Positions 1-5,840 of a stretch of 7,981 bases of DNA are shown here, piece by piece. The stretch comes from Gammaproteobacteria bacterium UBA4475 (GTDB lineage Bacteria; Pseudomonadota; Gammaproteobacteria; Pseudomonadales; Azotimanducaceae): NCBI GenBank assembly GCA_002389265.1, contig DGOD01000114.1:1-7981 (forward strand), in the 5' to 3' direction. Every line of letters begins with the position of its first letter. Positions within the stretch are counted from its first letter, which is position 1. Below the pieces are notes generated by a model. It was not told where the DNA came from. It saw only the letters and a program-made list of their open reading frames with translations, and ran no database searches. The translations under genes were made by a program, and so were the position numbers.

Positions 1-23
1 TTGAAACAAGAAACTTGAGATAA

Positions 24-353
24 AAAAATGGCTCTCCTGACGGTGTCTCGACTAACACACTGAAGATCATTGAAAGACGAGTATTCGATCAAGCCAGATA
101 ATTACATTGCTCCAGATTAAATGTGTTATTGATGCATGGGTCGAAATTTGACACGATCAGTAAAGCACTTGCTCGCGCTCTGATGCTTGGCGCAGATCAA
201 GGAAAGTAAAGTCAACTTCTATGGTGGCAAACCGAACAGGTTGTCGTGCCGATGCGTCAGTTGCGGGCCCTGTGAAACTATCGTGATATGGCGCTGCAGA
301 TTGACAACCTGCAGGCTATCACGGAAGGTGATTTAGGCCTGTTAAGAGGCTAA
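24..353 (+). pseudogene. Decayed reading frame, family unrecognised
   Basis: One plus-strand frame reads as protein-like sequence across this span but is broken by in-frame stops at 99-101, 207-209 and 273-275, and it ends at 351-353. Segments between the stops look like real protein: SPDGVSTNTLKIIERRVFDQ, then LLMHGSKFDTISKALARALM, then QTEQVVVPMRQLRAL, then NYRDMALQIDNLQAITEGDL. Amphipathic helix-like patterns continuing in a single frame across three stops argue for a decayed gene rather than chance. I do not recognise the family; the PMRQL to EGDL portion faintly recalls a HAMP linker, but this is not firm. No start codon or ribosome site can be assigned, and the original gene may have begun left of the window or continued beyond 353 through frameshifts. 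Confidence 0.35.
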
Positions 354-522
354 AACCCATGACCACAGCGGCAATGCCGACACCTTGGTCCGCTAGGGCT
401 CAAGGCATGAATGTGGCGCGCTGTCTTGGTGACTATACCCTGACCTATTTATTTCCAATCAGGAAAACTGGTTTCGGTCGCTGGATTCCGCAGTGGTCGA
501 GATCGCGTCGAATACCGTGCTA

Positions 523-554
523 ACCCTGTTAGGGTCCAAGTCCCAGGGACTTGG
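523..554. repeat. Two adjacent inverted repeats in non-coding DNA
   Basis: ACCCT (523-527) and AGGGT (531-535) form a 5-bp inverted repeat with a 3-base spacer. Directly beside it, CCAAGTCCC (536-544) and GGGACTTGG (546-554) form a perfect 9-bp inverted repeat around a single base. A third repeat, AGCCCT (589-594) with AGGGCT (601-606), lies 34 bases further on. There is no T-run after any of them, so they do not look like classic terminators. They could be protein-binding dyads, recombination scars or remnants of a mobile element. The sequence is plain; the function is unknown. Confidence 0.5.
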
Positions 555-701
555 GTTGGTTTACGGGCAATCGCCGCGCTGATAACAAAGCCCTGTGGTA
601 AGGGCTAGCTCGCGCTAATAAAAAGTGGGGCTGAGTTGCAAGATTGCCGCGGCGAGCTTGATGCCGTCGTGGCTTAGGTGGCTTGTTTTACCGGTGTTTC
701 C

Positions 702-730
702 GGCCCACCTGTCTCGACGACAAGCGGGCC
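702..730 (-). terminator. Hairpin after the acyl-CoA dehydrogenase operon
   Basis: On the minus strand the transcript can fold GGCCCGCTTGT (730-720) with ACAGGTGGGCC (712-702). This gives an 11-bp stem with two G-U pairs and a 7-base loop. It begins 7 bases after the TAG of the second acyl-CoA dehydrogenase. The two mismatches pair as G-U only in the minus-strand transcript, which fits a role in that direction. No U-run follows, so it may be a weak or factor-assisted terminator or a 3'-end stabiliser. Confidence 0.4.
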
Positions 731-737
731 GGGTCTT

Positions 738-1880
738 CTAATAGCCGTTCAGTGTTGCTAGTCGATCGTAGTGGTAGCCAGCGTCACCAAAGGTTTTTTC
801 GGCAACTCGAGCGCGTTTCAGAAAGAAACCAATCTCATGTTCGTCAGTCATGCCGATACCACCGTGCATCTGCACGCCTTCTGAGGAGATCTGGTGCAGG
901 GTTTCACACAGCTGAGCTTTCGCCGACGAGGCAAGGGCGGGCAGGTCTGCATCGCGGCCTTCATCCAACGCTGACAACGCATCTATCAAGAGCGATTTTG
1001 ATAGCTCAAGATTGCAATACATATCGACGGCTCGATGCTGCAATGACTGAAATGAACCAATTTTAGTTTCAAACTGGGTGCGTTCTTTCAGATAGGCCAG
1101 TGTCCGTTCAAAAACTTCCAGTGATGCTCCTAACATTTCTGCAGCCATGCCCAGTGCGGCGCGATCCAATACGGGGTCTAATATATCGGCGCCTCGGTCC
1201 AGTTCGCCGAGTATCGCCGATGCATCAACGGAGACGTCGGTAAAGGTGATTTTGGCGGCATTGCGGTTGTCGACCATTTGGGTACGGGTCACTTCAACAC
1301 CGGCGGCTGCTCGATCCACCAGGAACAGGGTGATGCCTTGCCTGTCGTGAGTGCTGCCACTGGTGCGCGTCGCAACAATCAAGGTGTCGGCAATGTGACC
1401 GTCCAAGACAAAGGCCTTGGCGCCGTTGATCTTGTAGCCGCCAGCAGATGATTCTGCGCGGGTCGCAATTCTGTGTGGGCTGAAGTGGGCAGTTTCATCA
1501 AGAGCGAGGGCCATCAATAAAGTACCTTCAGCCAACTTTGGCAACAACTGTTTCTTTTGAGTTTCGTTACCCCCCAGTGCGACTGCGGATGCGCTGACCA
1601 GTATGGAGGCCACCAGCGGTGAGGCGGCCAGAGTGCGGCCAGTTTCTTCCAACACAATACCCAGACCATGGAAGCCAAAATCCAGGCCGCCGAATTCTTC
1701 GGGTATACAGATGCCAGCCCAGCCCATGTCGACCATCTGGGTCCACAGGTCTTTCGAATAGCCCAGTTCGTCCTTGGCATCACGTAATGCGCGAAACTGA
1801 GTGACCGGTGCCGCCGCGGTCATCAGGTCTTTGGCACTGTCTTTCAGCAAGGTTTGTTCTTCGTTTAATATTAAAGCCAT
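738..1880 (-). CDS. Acyl-CoA dehydrogenase, probable non-catalytic partner subunit
   Basis: This 380-residue protein is a full-length flavin acyl-CoA dehydrogenase. Such enzymes form the alpha-beta double bond of an acyl-CoA and pass electrons to electron-transfer flavoprotein. Visible family marks are the N-terminal helical domain with GWAGICIPEEFGG (53-65), the KERTQFETKIGSFQSLQH stretch (265-282) that contacts FAD, and QMHGGIGMTDEHEIGFFLKR (337-356). The position of the isovaleryl-CoA-dehydrogenase base carries Asp239 (LDRAALG). The medium-chain-type position reads EKTFGDAG (361-368) instead of an EGT/EGG motif, so no canonical catalytic glutamate is seen. This is typical of the partner subunit of two-gene (alpha2beta2) dehydrogenases such as the FadE28/FadE29-type steroid side-chain enzymes. 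The ATG has AAGGAC about 7 bases upstream. The gene starts 33 bases after its partner, so the two are almost certainly co-transcribed. The substrate cannot be read from sequence alone. Confidence 0.9.
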   Translation of the reverse strand: MALILNEEQTLLKDSAKDLMTAAAPVTQFRALRDAKDELGYSKDLWTQMVDMGWAGICIPEEFGGLDFGFHGLGIVLEETGRTLAASPLVASILVSASAVALGGNETQKKQLLPKLAEGTLLMALALDETAHFSPHRIATRAESSAGGYKINGAKAFVLDGHIADTLIVATRTSGSTHDRQGITLFLVDRAAAGVEVTRTQMVDNRNAAKITFTDVSVDASAILGELDRGADILDPVLDRAALGMAAEMLGASLEVFERTLAYLKERTQFETKIGSFQSLQHRAVDMYCNLELSKSLLIDALSALDEGRDADLPALASSAKAQLCETLHQISSEGVQMHGGIGMTDEHEIGFFLKRARVAEKTFGDAGYHYDRLATLNGY

Positions 1881-1913
1881 ATTTTTGTCCTTTGTGCTTA
1901 GCGGGCAGGCAAA

Positions 1914-3101
1914 TTATTTAGTGGGAAGACCCAATACATTTTTGGCCACCACATTTTTATTGATTTCGGTAGTGCCGCCTTCAATAGAGTTGGCTTTGGA
2001 GCGCAGCCAACCTCGTGTTTGCATGATTTCCCAATCATCGAAGCCATCACCTTGCCAGCCAATGCCCTGTGTGCCCATCATGTCGATCATCATCTCAGAG
2101 CGGTGCTTATTGAGTTCTGCACCCACAGCCTTGAGGATAGACGAAGCGGCACCGTCGCCCAGGCCGGCTTTCAATTCCTGCCCAACCCGTGCGTAGGTCA
2201 AGCCATAGGCTTTCTGACGCACTTGGTATTTGGCGATTTCGCGCCGCATGGCTGAGTCATCAAGACGACCTAAAGCGTCTTCACCCAAATATTTTTTCGC
2301 TTGTTCGTGCATGGGGGTCTGCGGGCTTTGGGCGGTGCCAAAGTCACCAATATTGGTGCGCTCGTGCTGCAGCAGACGCTTGGCGATGGTCCAACCCTTG
2401 TTCAGTTCACCCACCTGGTTGCGCGCCGGTACCCGCACATCGTCAAAGAAGGTTTCGCAGAAGGGGCTTTCACCGGAAATTAACTGAATGGGTTTGACAG
2501 ATACGCCAGGGCTCTGCATGTCGAATAAAATAAAGCTGATACCGTTGTGTTTCACTGTAGTGTCCGTTCGCACCAGGCAGAAAATCCAGTCGCAGCGATC
2601 GGCATAGGAGGTCCAGACTTTCTGGCCGTTGATCACATATTCGTCGCCGTCCCGCACCGCTTTGGTTTGCAAGCCCGCAAGATCAGACCCTGCGCCAGGT
2701 TCTGAATAGCCCTGACACCAACGAATTTCACCGCGGACAATTTTAGGCAGGTGTTCTAGCTTTTGCTCTTCATTGGCAAACTCGAGCAACACGGGCCCCA
2801 GCATCCACAGACCAAAACTGTTCAGGGCAGGACGGGCTTTGATGCGGCTTAACTCGCTTTCGAGCACTGCATTTTCTGCCATAGACAGCCCGCCGCCACC
2901 ATATTGGGCTGGCCACATGGGTGCGGTCCAGCCTTTGGCTGCCATTCGATCAAGCCAGAGTTTCGAATCGGGATTGCTGAAGGTTGCATTCCGGCCACCC
3001 CAGACAACTTCGTCCGCGGTCATCGGGCTGCGCATGCTCGCAGGACAGTTTGCTTCGAGCCAGGCACGAGTGTCGGTGCGAAATTGATCAACGTCAGGCA
3101 T
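1914..3101 (-). CDS. Acyl-CoA dehydrogenase, probable catalytic subunit
   Basis: This 395-residue flavin acyl-CoA dehydrogenase is of full family length. Marks in order are GWTAPMWPAQYGGGGLS (58-73), the FAD and substrate signature CQGYSEPGAGSDLAGLQTKA (129-148), KVWTS (161-165), QHERTNIG (245-252), and IEGGTTEINKNVVAKNVLG (373-391). Glu247 in the ERTNIG segment sits where isovaleryl-CoA dehydrogenase has its catalytic base, and Glu374 of IEGGTTEI lies at the medium-chain position, so this subunit can supply the base. Together with the next gene it probably forms a heteromeric enzyme that starts beta-oxidation of a bulky acyl-CoA; steroid or branched side chains are the best-known substrates of this type. 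The ATG is supported by GAGG 8 bases upstream. A -10-like box lies at 3131-3136. Which glutamate acts, and on what substrate, is inference. Confidence 0.92.
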   Translation of the reverse strand: MPDVDQFRTDTRAWLEANCPASMRSPMTADEVVWGGRNATFSNPDSKLWLDRMAAKGWTAPMWPAQYGGGGLSMAENAVLESELSRIKARPALNSFGLWMLGPVLLEFANEEQKLEHLPKIVRGEIRWCQGYSEPGAGSDLAGLQTKAVRDGDEYVINGQKVWTSYADRCDWIFCLVRTDTTVKHNGISFILFDMQSPGVSVKPIQLISGESPFCETFFDDVRVPARNQVGELNKGWTIAKRLLQHERTNIGDFGTAQSPQTPMHEQAKKYLGEDALGRLDDSAMRREIAKYQVRQKAYGLTYARVGQELKAGLGDGAASSILKAVGAELNKHRSEMMIDMMGTQGIGWQGDGFDDWEIMQTRGWLRSKANSIEGGTTEINKNVVAKNVLGLPTK

Positions 3102-3130
3102 TTTTTCGTCCTCAATAATAATTGCGGCCT

Positions 3131-3136
3131 AGTATA
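3131..3136 (-). promoter_or_regulatory. Possible -10 box for the acyl-CoA dehydrogenase pair
   Basis: The minus strand reads TATACT here, one base from the consensus, about 30 bases before the ATG of the first dehydrogenase. No good -35 hexamer is found 16-18 bases upstream, so an activator might be needed. The dyad at 3146-3175 lies just upstream. Weak evidence from one box only. Confidence 0.3.
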
Positions 3137-3145
3137 AGTAGGTTT

Positions 3146-3175
3146 GGCCCCTTTTTGCTACCTGTGACAGGGGCC
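3146..3175. promoter_or_regulatory. Nested inverted repeats, possible operator
   Basis: GGCCCCT (3146-3152) and AGGGGCC (3169-3175) form a perfect 7-bp inverted repeat. Inside it lies CCTGTGACAGG (3161-3171), a 5-bp dyad around one base. The two share bases, so only one can fold at a time. The location just upstream of the candidate -10 of the dehydrogenase pair suits a regulator site. No T-run follows on either strand, which argues against a terminator. Confidence 0.3.
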
Positions 3176-3207
3176 AGTGATATAGGGGTATTCATGGTGA
3201 CCCCGGA

Positions 3208-3250
3208 AAGCCGTATAGGTCAGGTTAAAAGTCGCAGGACACGACGGCTT
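3208..3250 (-). terminator. Weak hairpin at the end of the membrane-anchored protein gene
   Basis: AAGCCGT (minus 3250-3244, overlapping the TAA stop) can pair with ACGGCTT (3214-3208) across a 29-base loop, followed by only a short T-run. A small inner hairpin (GTCG/CGAC) is followed by TTTT. Either could slow or partly stop transcription before the dehydrogenase pair. The large loop makes this a weak call. Confidence 0.2.
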
Positions 3251-3944
3251 AAGTGTTGTTGGAGAACAATTGGATTCTTCGGCCGCGTGGCTTAGGTGTC
3301 ACACTTGTGGAAGGTAGCTGGCAAATTCGGTCCTTTCTGGTGATTGATCCGTCAGCATATTCCCAGACCAGTTGCTCGCCCTGCAAATAACGCTTCACGA
3401 CAACAGGGCCCCAGCCTAGCAGGTTAAAATTCAATGTCCCGTTGTTCCAGGTCATGCTGGCAGAGGTGCGAGGGCAATAGGCCGTATCGCCAAGAGTGAA
3501 CAAAACGCCGCCTTCCGTATCGTCGGTGTTGATGTGCGCTGTACTGTTCGGGCCCGCATCATGAATAACGCCGGATGTGGTAATCACCGTGCGCCCGCCA
3601 CACTGTTCGATCCGTTCTACGTGGCCAATCTTGCCTTCAACGCCAATCCACAAGCCGCGAATATCAGCTGCGCCGTCGATCAACGGTTCGGTGCAGTCCG
3701 CCAAGATAGGCAGTGGAAAGTGGGCGTAGCCACACCCGGGGGTGTTGCCCTTAGGGATCTCTGCGGCCAGTTTGCCACTGCCGTCTAAAACCGGTAGCTC
3801 GCAGTAATTCAGCAGACTGCCATCTCCCGCTAGGGTGTCAGGATTGATGGTCAGCGGCGGGCGAGGCGAGAAAAACAGCAACCAGAATACTGCCACAATC
3901 AACACCGAGATGGTCACGGCAATACGAGTGAGTTGTCTTTTCAT
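3249..3944 (-). CDS. Membrane-anchored six-cysteine protein, function unknown
   Basis: This 231-residue protein belongs to no family I can name. A basic start (MKRQLTR) is followed by one hydrophobic segment (about 8-25, IAVTISVLIVAVFWLLFF) and then a proline-rich turn, so it is probably anchored in the inner membrane with the rest in the periplasm. A signal peptide is the alternative, but no clear cleavage site is visible. The outer part holds six cysteines (48, 71, 84, 115, 157, 208), which fits disulfide bonds. It has an alternating, beta-rich look, with DIRGLWIGVEGKIGHVERIE (94-113) as the most distinctive stretch; a lipocalin-like barrel is possible but unproven. I place the start at 3944, where GGGAG lies 5 bases upstream, rather than at the in-frame ATG at 3992, which lacks a ribosome site and would put a polar extension before the membrane segment. 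The gene begins 49 bases after the hydrolase stop, so it is probably in the same transcript. Confidence 0.7.
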   Translation of the reverse strand: MKRQLTRIAVTISVLIVAVFWLLFFSPRPPLTINPDTLAGDGSLLNYCELPVLDGSGKLAAEIPKGNTPGCGYAHFPLPILADCTEPLIDGAADIRGLWIGVEGKIGHVERIEQCGGRTVITTSGVIHDAGPNSTAHINTDDTEGGVLFTLGDTAYCPRTSASMTWNNGTLNFNLLGWGPVVVKRYLQGEQLVWEYADGSITRKDRICQLPSTSVTPKPRGRRIQLFSNNT

Positions 3945-3949
3945 AGTTG

Positions 3950-3954
3950 CTCCC
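3950..3954 (-). promoter_or_regulatory. Ribosome binding site fixing the start at 3944
   Basis: GGGAG on the minus strand, 5 bases before the ATG at 3944. It supports this start over the upstream in-frame ATG at 3992. Confidence 0.6.
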
Positions 3955-3993
3955 TGGAGATTTGAGTCGAGCTGATCAGGTACTTCAGCCAAT

Positions 3994-5055
3994 TCAGGTT
4001 GAGCGAATCAGGTCGATGATCACTTGGCTGACTTGCTGAGGGCTGCTTTCCTGGACGAAATGACCACCATCTTTGATCATCGTATGGGGTAGTCCTTTGG
4101 TGCCCGGTACCTTCTCCAAAAATTCTGCATCTAGGCCTTTGGTGACTGGGTCATTGTCCGCAAAGGCACACAAGAACGGTTTGTGGAAGTTCTCAAAAAA
4201 CACCCAGGCTTTGCGCTGTTCTTCCAGAGATGGGTCTGTGGGCAGGGTCGGTACATGGCTTGGCATCGCGCGGACGCCCATTTTATAGCGGGGCGCTGGA
4301 AAGGGCGCATTGTAGGCTTTTGCCAGCGGCGATTGGGCCAGTACATCGAGACCCAGCTTATGGGCCAGAAACAGCAGTGCCTTAGCGATATTCGAGCGTT
4401 TTTCCATGGTCAAGGACATCATGAGGCCGACAGGCATGTCGGGGGTTTCCCAACAAAATTTCTGCCAGTAGGCGAACTTGGTGGCAGCTGAACCTTCCAT
4501 CTGGCTTAAGGCCGTTTGCATCTCCATCAGCGACGGTGTGGGTGCGTTGGCGCGGAACGCCTCAACTTCTTTGACGACTTCGTCAGGCAGTTCCGGGTTG
4601 TAGGGCAGGCCCGTGTTGGCGATGACCACGCGATCAAATCGTTCAGCGTGATTCACGACCAGTCGCAGACCAATGAGACCGCCCCAGTCCTGGCCAAACA
4701 ATGTGAGTCCCTTGAAGTCGTTAGCGATCAGCCACTGGCCCATCCACTCTACCTGATGCTGGTAACTGTAGTCTTCGAGTCGCGCGGGCTTATCCGACTT
4801 GCCGTAACCCGGTAGGTCAGGCGCGATCACGCGCATGCCGGCATTTACCAAATAGGGAATCATTTTGCGATACAGGTAACTCCACACGGGCTGACCGTGC
4901 ATGCACAGGACCAAGGGGCCGTCTTTCGGACCTTCATCCAAATGGTGAATCCGCAGATCGCTGCCATCTATTGTCTTGATGACGGTGTAGTGCGGCGCGA
5001 AGGGATAGTCGGCCAAATCAGCAAAATGTGAGTCTGGCGTGCGCAATATTTCCAT
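3994..5055 (-). CDS. Class I haloalkane dehalogenase-like alpha/beta hydrolase
   Basis: This 353-residue cytoplasmic-type alpha/beta hydrolase closely follows Xanthobacter DhlA. Its start (MEILRTPDSHFADLADYPFA) and oxyanion segment HGQPVWSYLYRKMIP (53-67) match DhlA, except for Gln55 where DhlA has Glu56. The nucleophile is Asp123 in GQDWGG, followed by Trp124, the partner of DhlA Trp125. The acid is Asp302 (ADNDPVTKG) and the base is His332 (GGHFVQE). Such enzymes split carbon-halogen bonds to alcohols; epoxide hydrolases use a similar triad but normally have cap tyrosines. The nucleophile-to-NAPFP distance is 43 residues longer than in DhlA, while the other spacings match within one residue, so the cap carries an insertion. 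Trp197 or Trp202 may replace DhlA Trp175. The start at 5055 has AGGA 8 bases upstream; the longer in-frame version from 5193 overlaps the previous gene and is rejected. Dehalogenase activity is likely but not certain. Confidence 0.85.
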   Translation of the reverse strand: MEILRTPDSHFADLADYPFAPHYTVIKTIDGSDLRIHHLDEGPKDGPLVLCMHGQPVWSYLYRKMIPYLVNAGMRVIAPDLPGYGKSDKPARLEDYSYQHQVEWMGQWLIANDFKGLTLFGQDWGGLIGLRLVVNHAERFDRVVIANTGLPYNPELPDEVVKEVEAFRANAPTPSLMEMQTALSQMEGSAATKFAYWQKFCWETPDMPVGLMMSLTMEKRSNIAKALLFLAHKLGLDVLAQSPLAKAYNAPFPAPRYKMGVRAMPSHVPTLPTDPSLEEQRKAWVFFENFHKPFLCAFADNDPVTKGLDAEFLEKVPGTKGLPHTMIKDGGHFVQESSPQQVSQVIIDLIRST

Positions 5056-5062
5056 GGTTTCT

Positions 5063-5069
5063 ATCCTTT
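5063..5069 (-). promoter_or_regulatory. Ribosome binding site fixing the hydrolase start
   Basis: AAAGGAT on the minus strand, with AGGA 8 bases before the ATG at 5055. The protein from this ATG also aligns with the N-terminus of DhlA, which confirms the start. Confidence 0.7.
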
Positions 5070-5090
5070 TCTCGTGGTCTCGTGGTCTCG
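5070..5090. repeat. Tandem 8-base repeat between two operon genes
   Basis: TCTCGTGG occurs twice in a row (5070-5077, 5078-5085), followed by a partial third copy, TCTCG (5086-5090). It fills much of the 43-base gap between the DUF1330 gene and the hydrolase, just upstream of the hydrolase ribosome site. Copy number could change by replication slippage and alter the spacer, but only one state is seen here. Confidence 0.8.
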
Positions 5091-5098
5091 TTTTAGTT

Positions 5099-5539
5099 TT
5101 AGGTGATGCTTTTTTCACTGGCCAGCAAACTCGCAACATCAACGGTTTCAATGTTGAGTTGCCCCGCGAGTCCGGCTGCACGATGCGCGCCAATCTCCTG
5201 CATTTTTGGTGATTGCATCATCTCTAGCATCGCCTGGCGGGAGGGATACATGGCGATGACCACCTTGTCCCACAATTCCTCAACCTCACCCAACATCAGG
5301 CGTTCGACGGTGCCTGAAAATATGGCGCCGCCACCAAACTCCTTGAGTAGCATTGATACGGCATCACTGTAGAGGCCGTAGGCTTGCTCTCCAGTGAGGC
5401 TTGATGCTCTGCCATCCGCATAATCGGCGCGAGCCTTGAACTTAAGTAGATTGACCATGAAGATCGGACCCTCAGCACCGGGTTCGAGAAAACCTCTAAT
5501 CTGGGCTTCGTTAGGGTAAACACTGTTTTTGACTTCCAC
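5099..5539 (-). CDS. DUF1330 family protein
   Basis: This 146-residue small protein of the DUF1330 family adopts a ferredoxin-like alpha/beta fold that usually dimerises. Family marks are GPIFMVNLLKFKARADYADG (24-43), LTGEQAYGLYSDAV (48-61), ELWDKVVIAMYPSRQAMLEM (88-107) and EIGAHRAAGLAGQLNIET (115-132). Its biochemical role is unknown; members often sit beside catabolic genes. I place the start at the GTG at 5539, because GAGG lies 7 bases upstream and the family normally begins just before the YP motif (VYPNEAQIR, 7-15). A longer version from a TTG at 5596 would add 19 residues that do not look like family sequence. It is the first gene of the minus-strand run, 43 bases ahead of the hydrolase, and probably leads the operon. 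Confidence 0.88.
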   Translation of the reverse strand: MEVKNSVYPNEAQIRGFLEPGAEGPIFMVNLLKFKARADYADGRASSLTGEQAYGLYSDAVSMLLKEFGGGAIFSGTVERLMLGEVEELWDKVVIAMYPSRQAMLEMMQSPKMQEIGAHRAAGLAGQLNIETVDVASLLASEKSIT

Positions 5540-5544
5540 AGTTG

Positions 5545-5551
5545 ATCCTCT
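5545..5551 (-). promoter_or_regulatory. Ribosome binding site deciding a GTG start
   Basis: AGAGGAT on the minus strand places GAGG 7 bases before the GTG at 5539. It is the reason for choosing this start over the upstream TTG at 5596 or the ATG at 5586, which is in another frame. Confidence 0.65.
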
Positions 5552-5584
5552 TTCAAACAATGAAAAATGACTTGCGCAGCGTCC

Positions 5585-5613
5585 ATTTAATACCAATTAT
5601 AAAATAATGACAA
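5585..5613 (-). promoter_or_regulatory. Candidate promoter of the minus-strand operon
   Basis: On the minus strand TTGTCA (5613-5608) and TTAAAT (5590-5585) are spaced by 17 bases, with 5 and 4 consensus matches. Between them lies a perfect TATAAT (5601-5596) that has no good -35 at the right distance. Either would start transcription about 40-50 bases before the GTG of the DUF1330 gene. The A+T-rich setting supports a promoter here, but the exact boxes are uncertain. Confidence 0.4.
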
Positions 5614-5840
5614 ACATTAAAAATAGTGTTGGCAGGATCTAAACCGTGCCATTACTCGAGCAACTCAGATTAACTGCCCAAGGTTGGCCAGCTCAGATTG
5701 ACCGACACCGGTCGTCCTATGATTCGAGCCAGTGGTTTTTTGAGCGCAGTGGATTCAGTGGTTTCCCCTTGGTACAACTGTCTGTGAGTTGCGTGCTAGA
5801 CTCGCTGGCATATTGAAGCCGAATCTCGGAGCGTAGAACT

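Larger units (their letters stand above)
1..701. other. Gene-poor region with decayed coding remnants
   Basis: This stretch carries no intact gene on either strand. The longest clean ATG-started frame that I followed is about 54 codons (360-524, plus strand), and it resembles nothing I know. Its left part contains a broken plus-strand reading frame (listed separately). Its right part contains several inverted repeats (listed separately) and another protein-like stretch in a different frame, about 433-582, with residues such as NWFRSLDSAVVEIASN. The picture fits an old gene eroded by stops and frameshifts beside the end of the minus-strand operon. I saw no tRNA, rRNA or insertion-sequence ends. 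Confidence 0.5.
5540..5840. other. Divergent intergenic region with short repeats
   Basis: The 301 bases between the DUF1330 gene (minus) and the glycoside hydrolase (plus) hold no gene. The left third is A+T-rich and includes promoter-like boxes for the minus strand. The right part contains a direct repeat, CTCAGATT(A/G)AC, at 5664-5674 and 5692-5702; an inverted repeat, GACCG/CGGTC, at 5700-5704 and 5709-5713; and CAGTGG three times (5730-5735, 5747-5752, 5756-5761), two of them extended to CAGTGGTTT. These could be regulator sites for the glycoside hydrolase. I see no convincing plus-strand promoter; TTGCGT (5789-5794) with TATTGA (5811-5816) is the best weak pair. Confidence 0.45.

Noticed and set aside
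1..701. Insertion sequence or transposase remnant
   Set aside because: No transposase motif, terminal inverted repeats or target duplication could be identified.
683..1066. Plus-strand 127-codon frame opposite the second acyl-CoA dehydrogenase
   Set aside because: It is antisense to a clear conserved gene, has an unnatural arginine- and serine-rich composition, and matches no known family.
1801..2255. Plus-strand frames opposite the acyl-CoA dehydrogenase pair
   Set aside because: They are antisense shadows of conserved coding sequence with no ribosome site or recognisable domain.
3945..3992. Longer start for the membrane-anchored protein
   Set aside because: No ribosome site at 3992, and it would place a polar, acidic stretch before the membrane segment; the ATG at 3944 has GGGAG at proper spacing.
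5056..5193. In-frame 46-residue N-terminal extension of the hydrolase
   Set aside because: It overlaps the end of the DUF1330 gene, reads through the tandem repeat, lacks similarity to DhlA-type proteins, and the ATG at 5055 has a good ribosome site.
5540..5596. TTG start extending the DUF1330 protein by 19 residues
   Set aside because: The added residues do not look like family sequence, and the GTG at 5539 has an excellent GAGG site.
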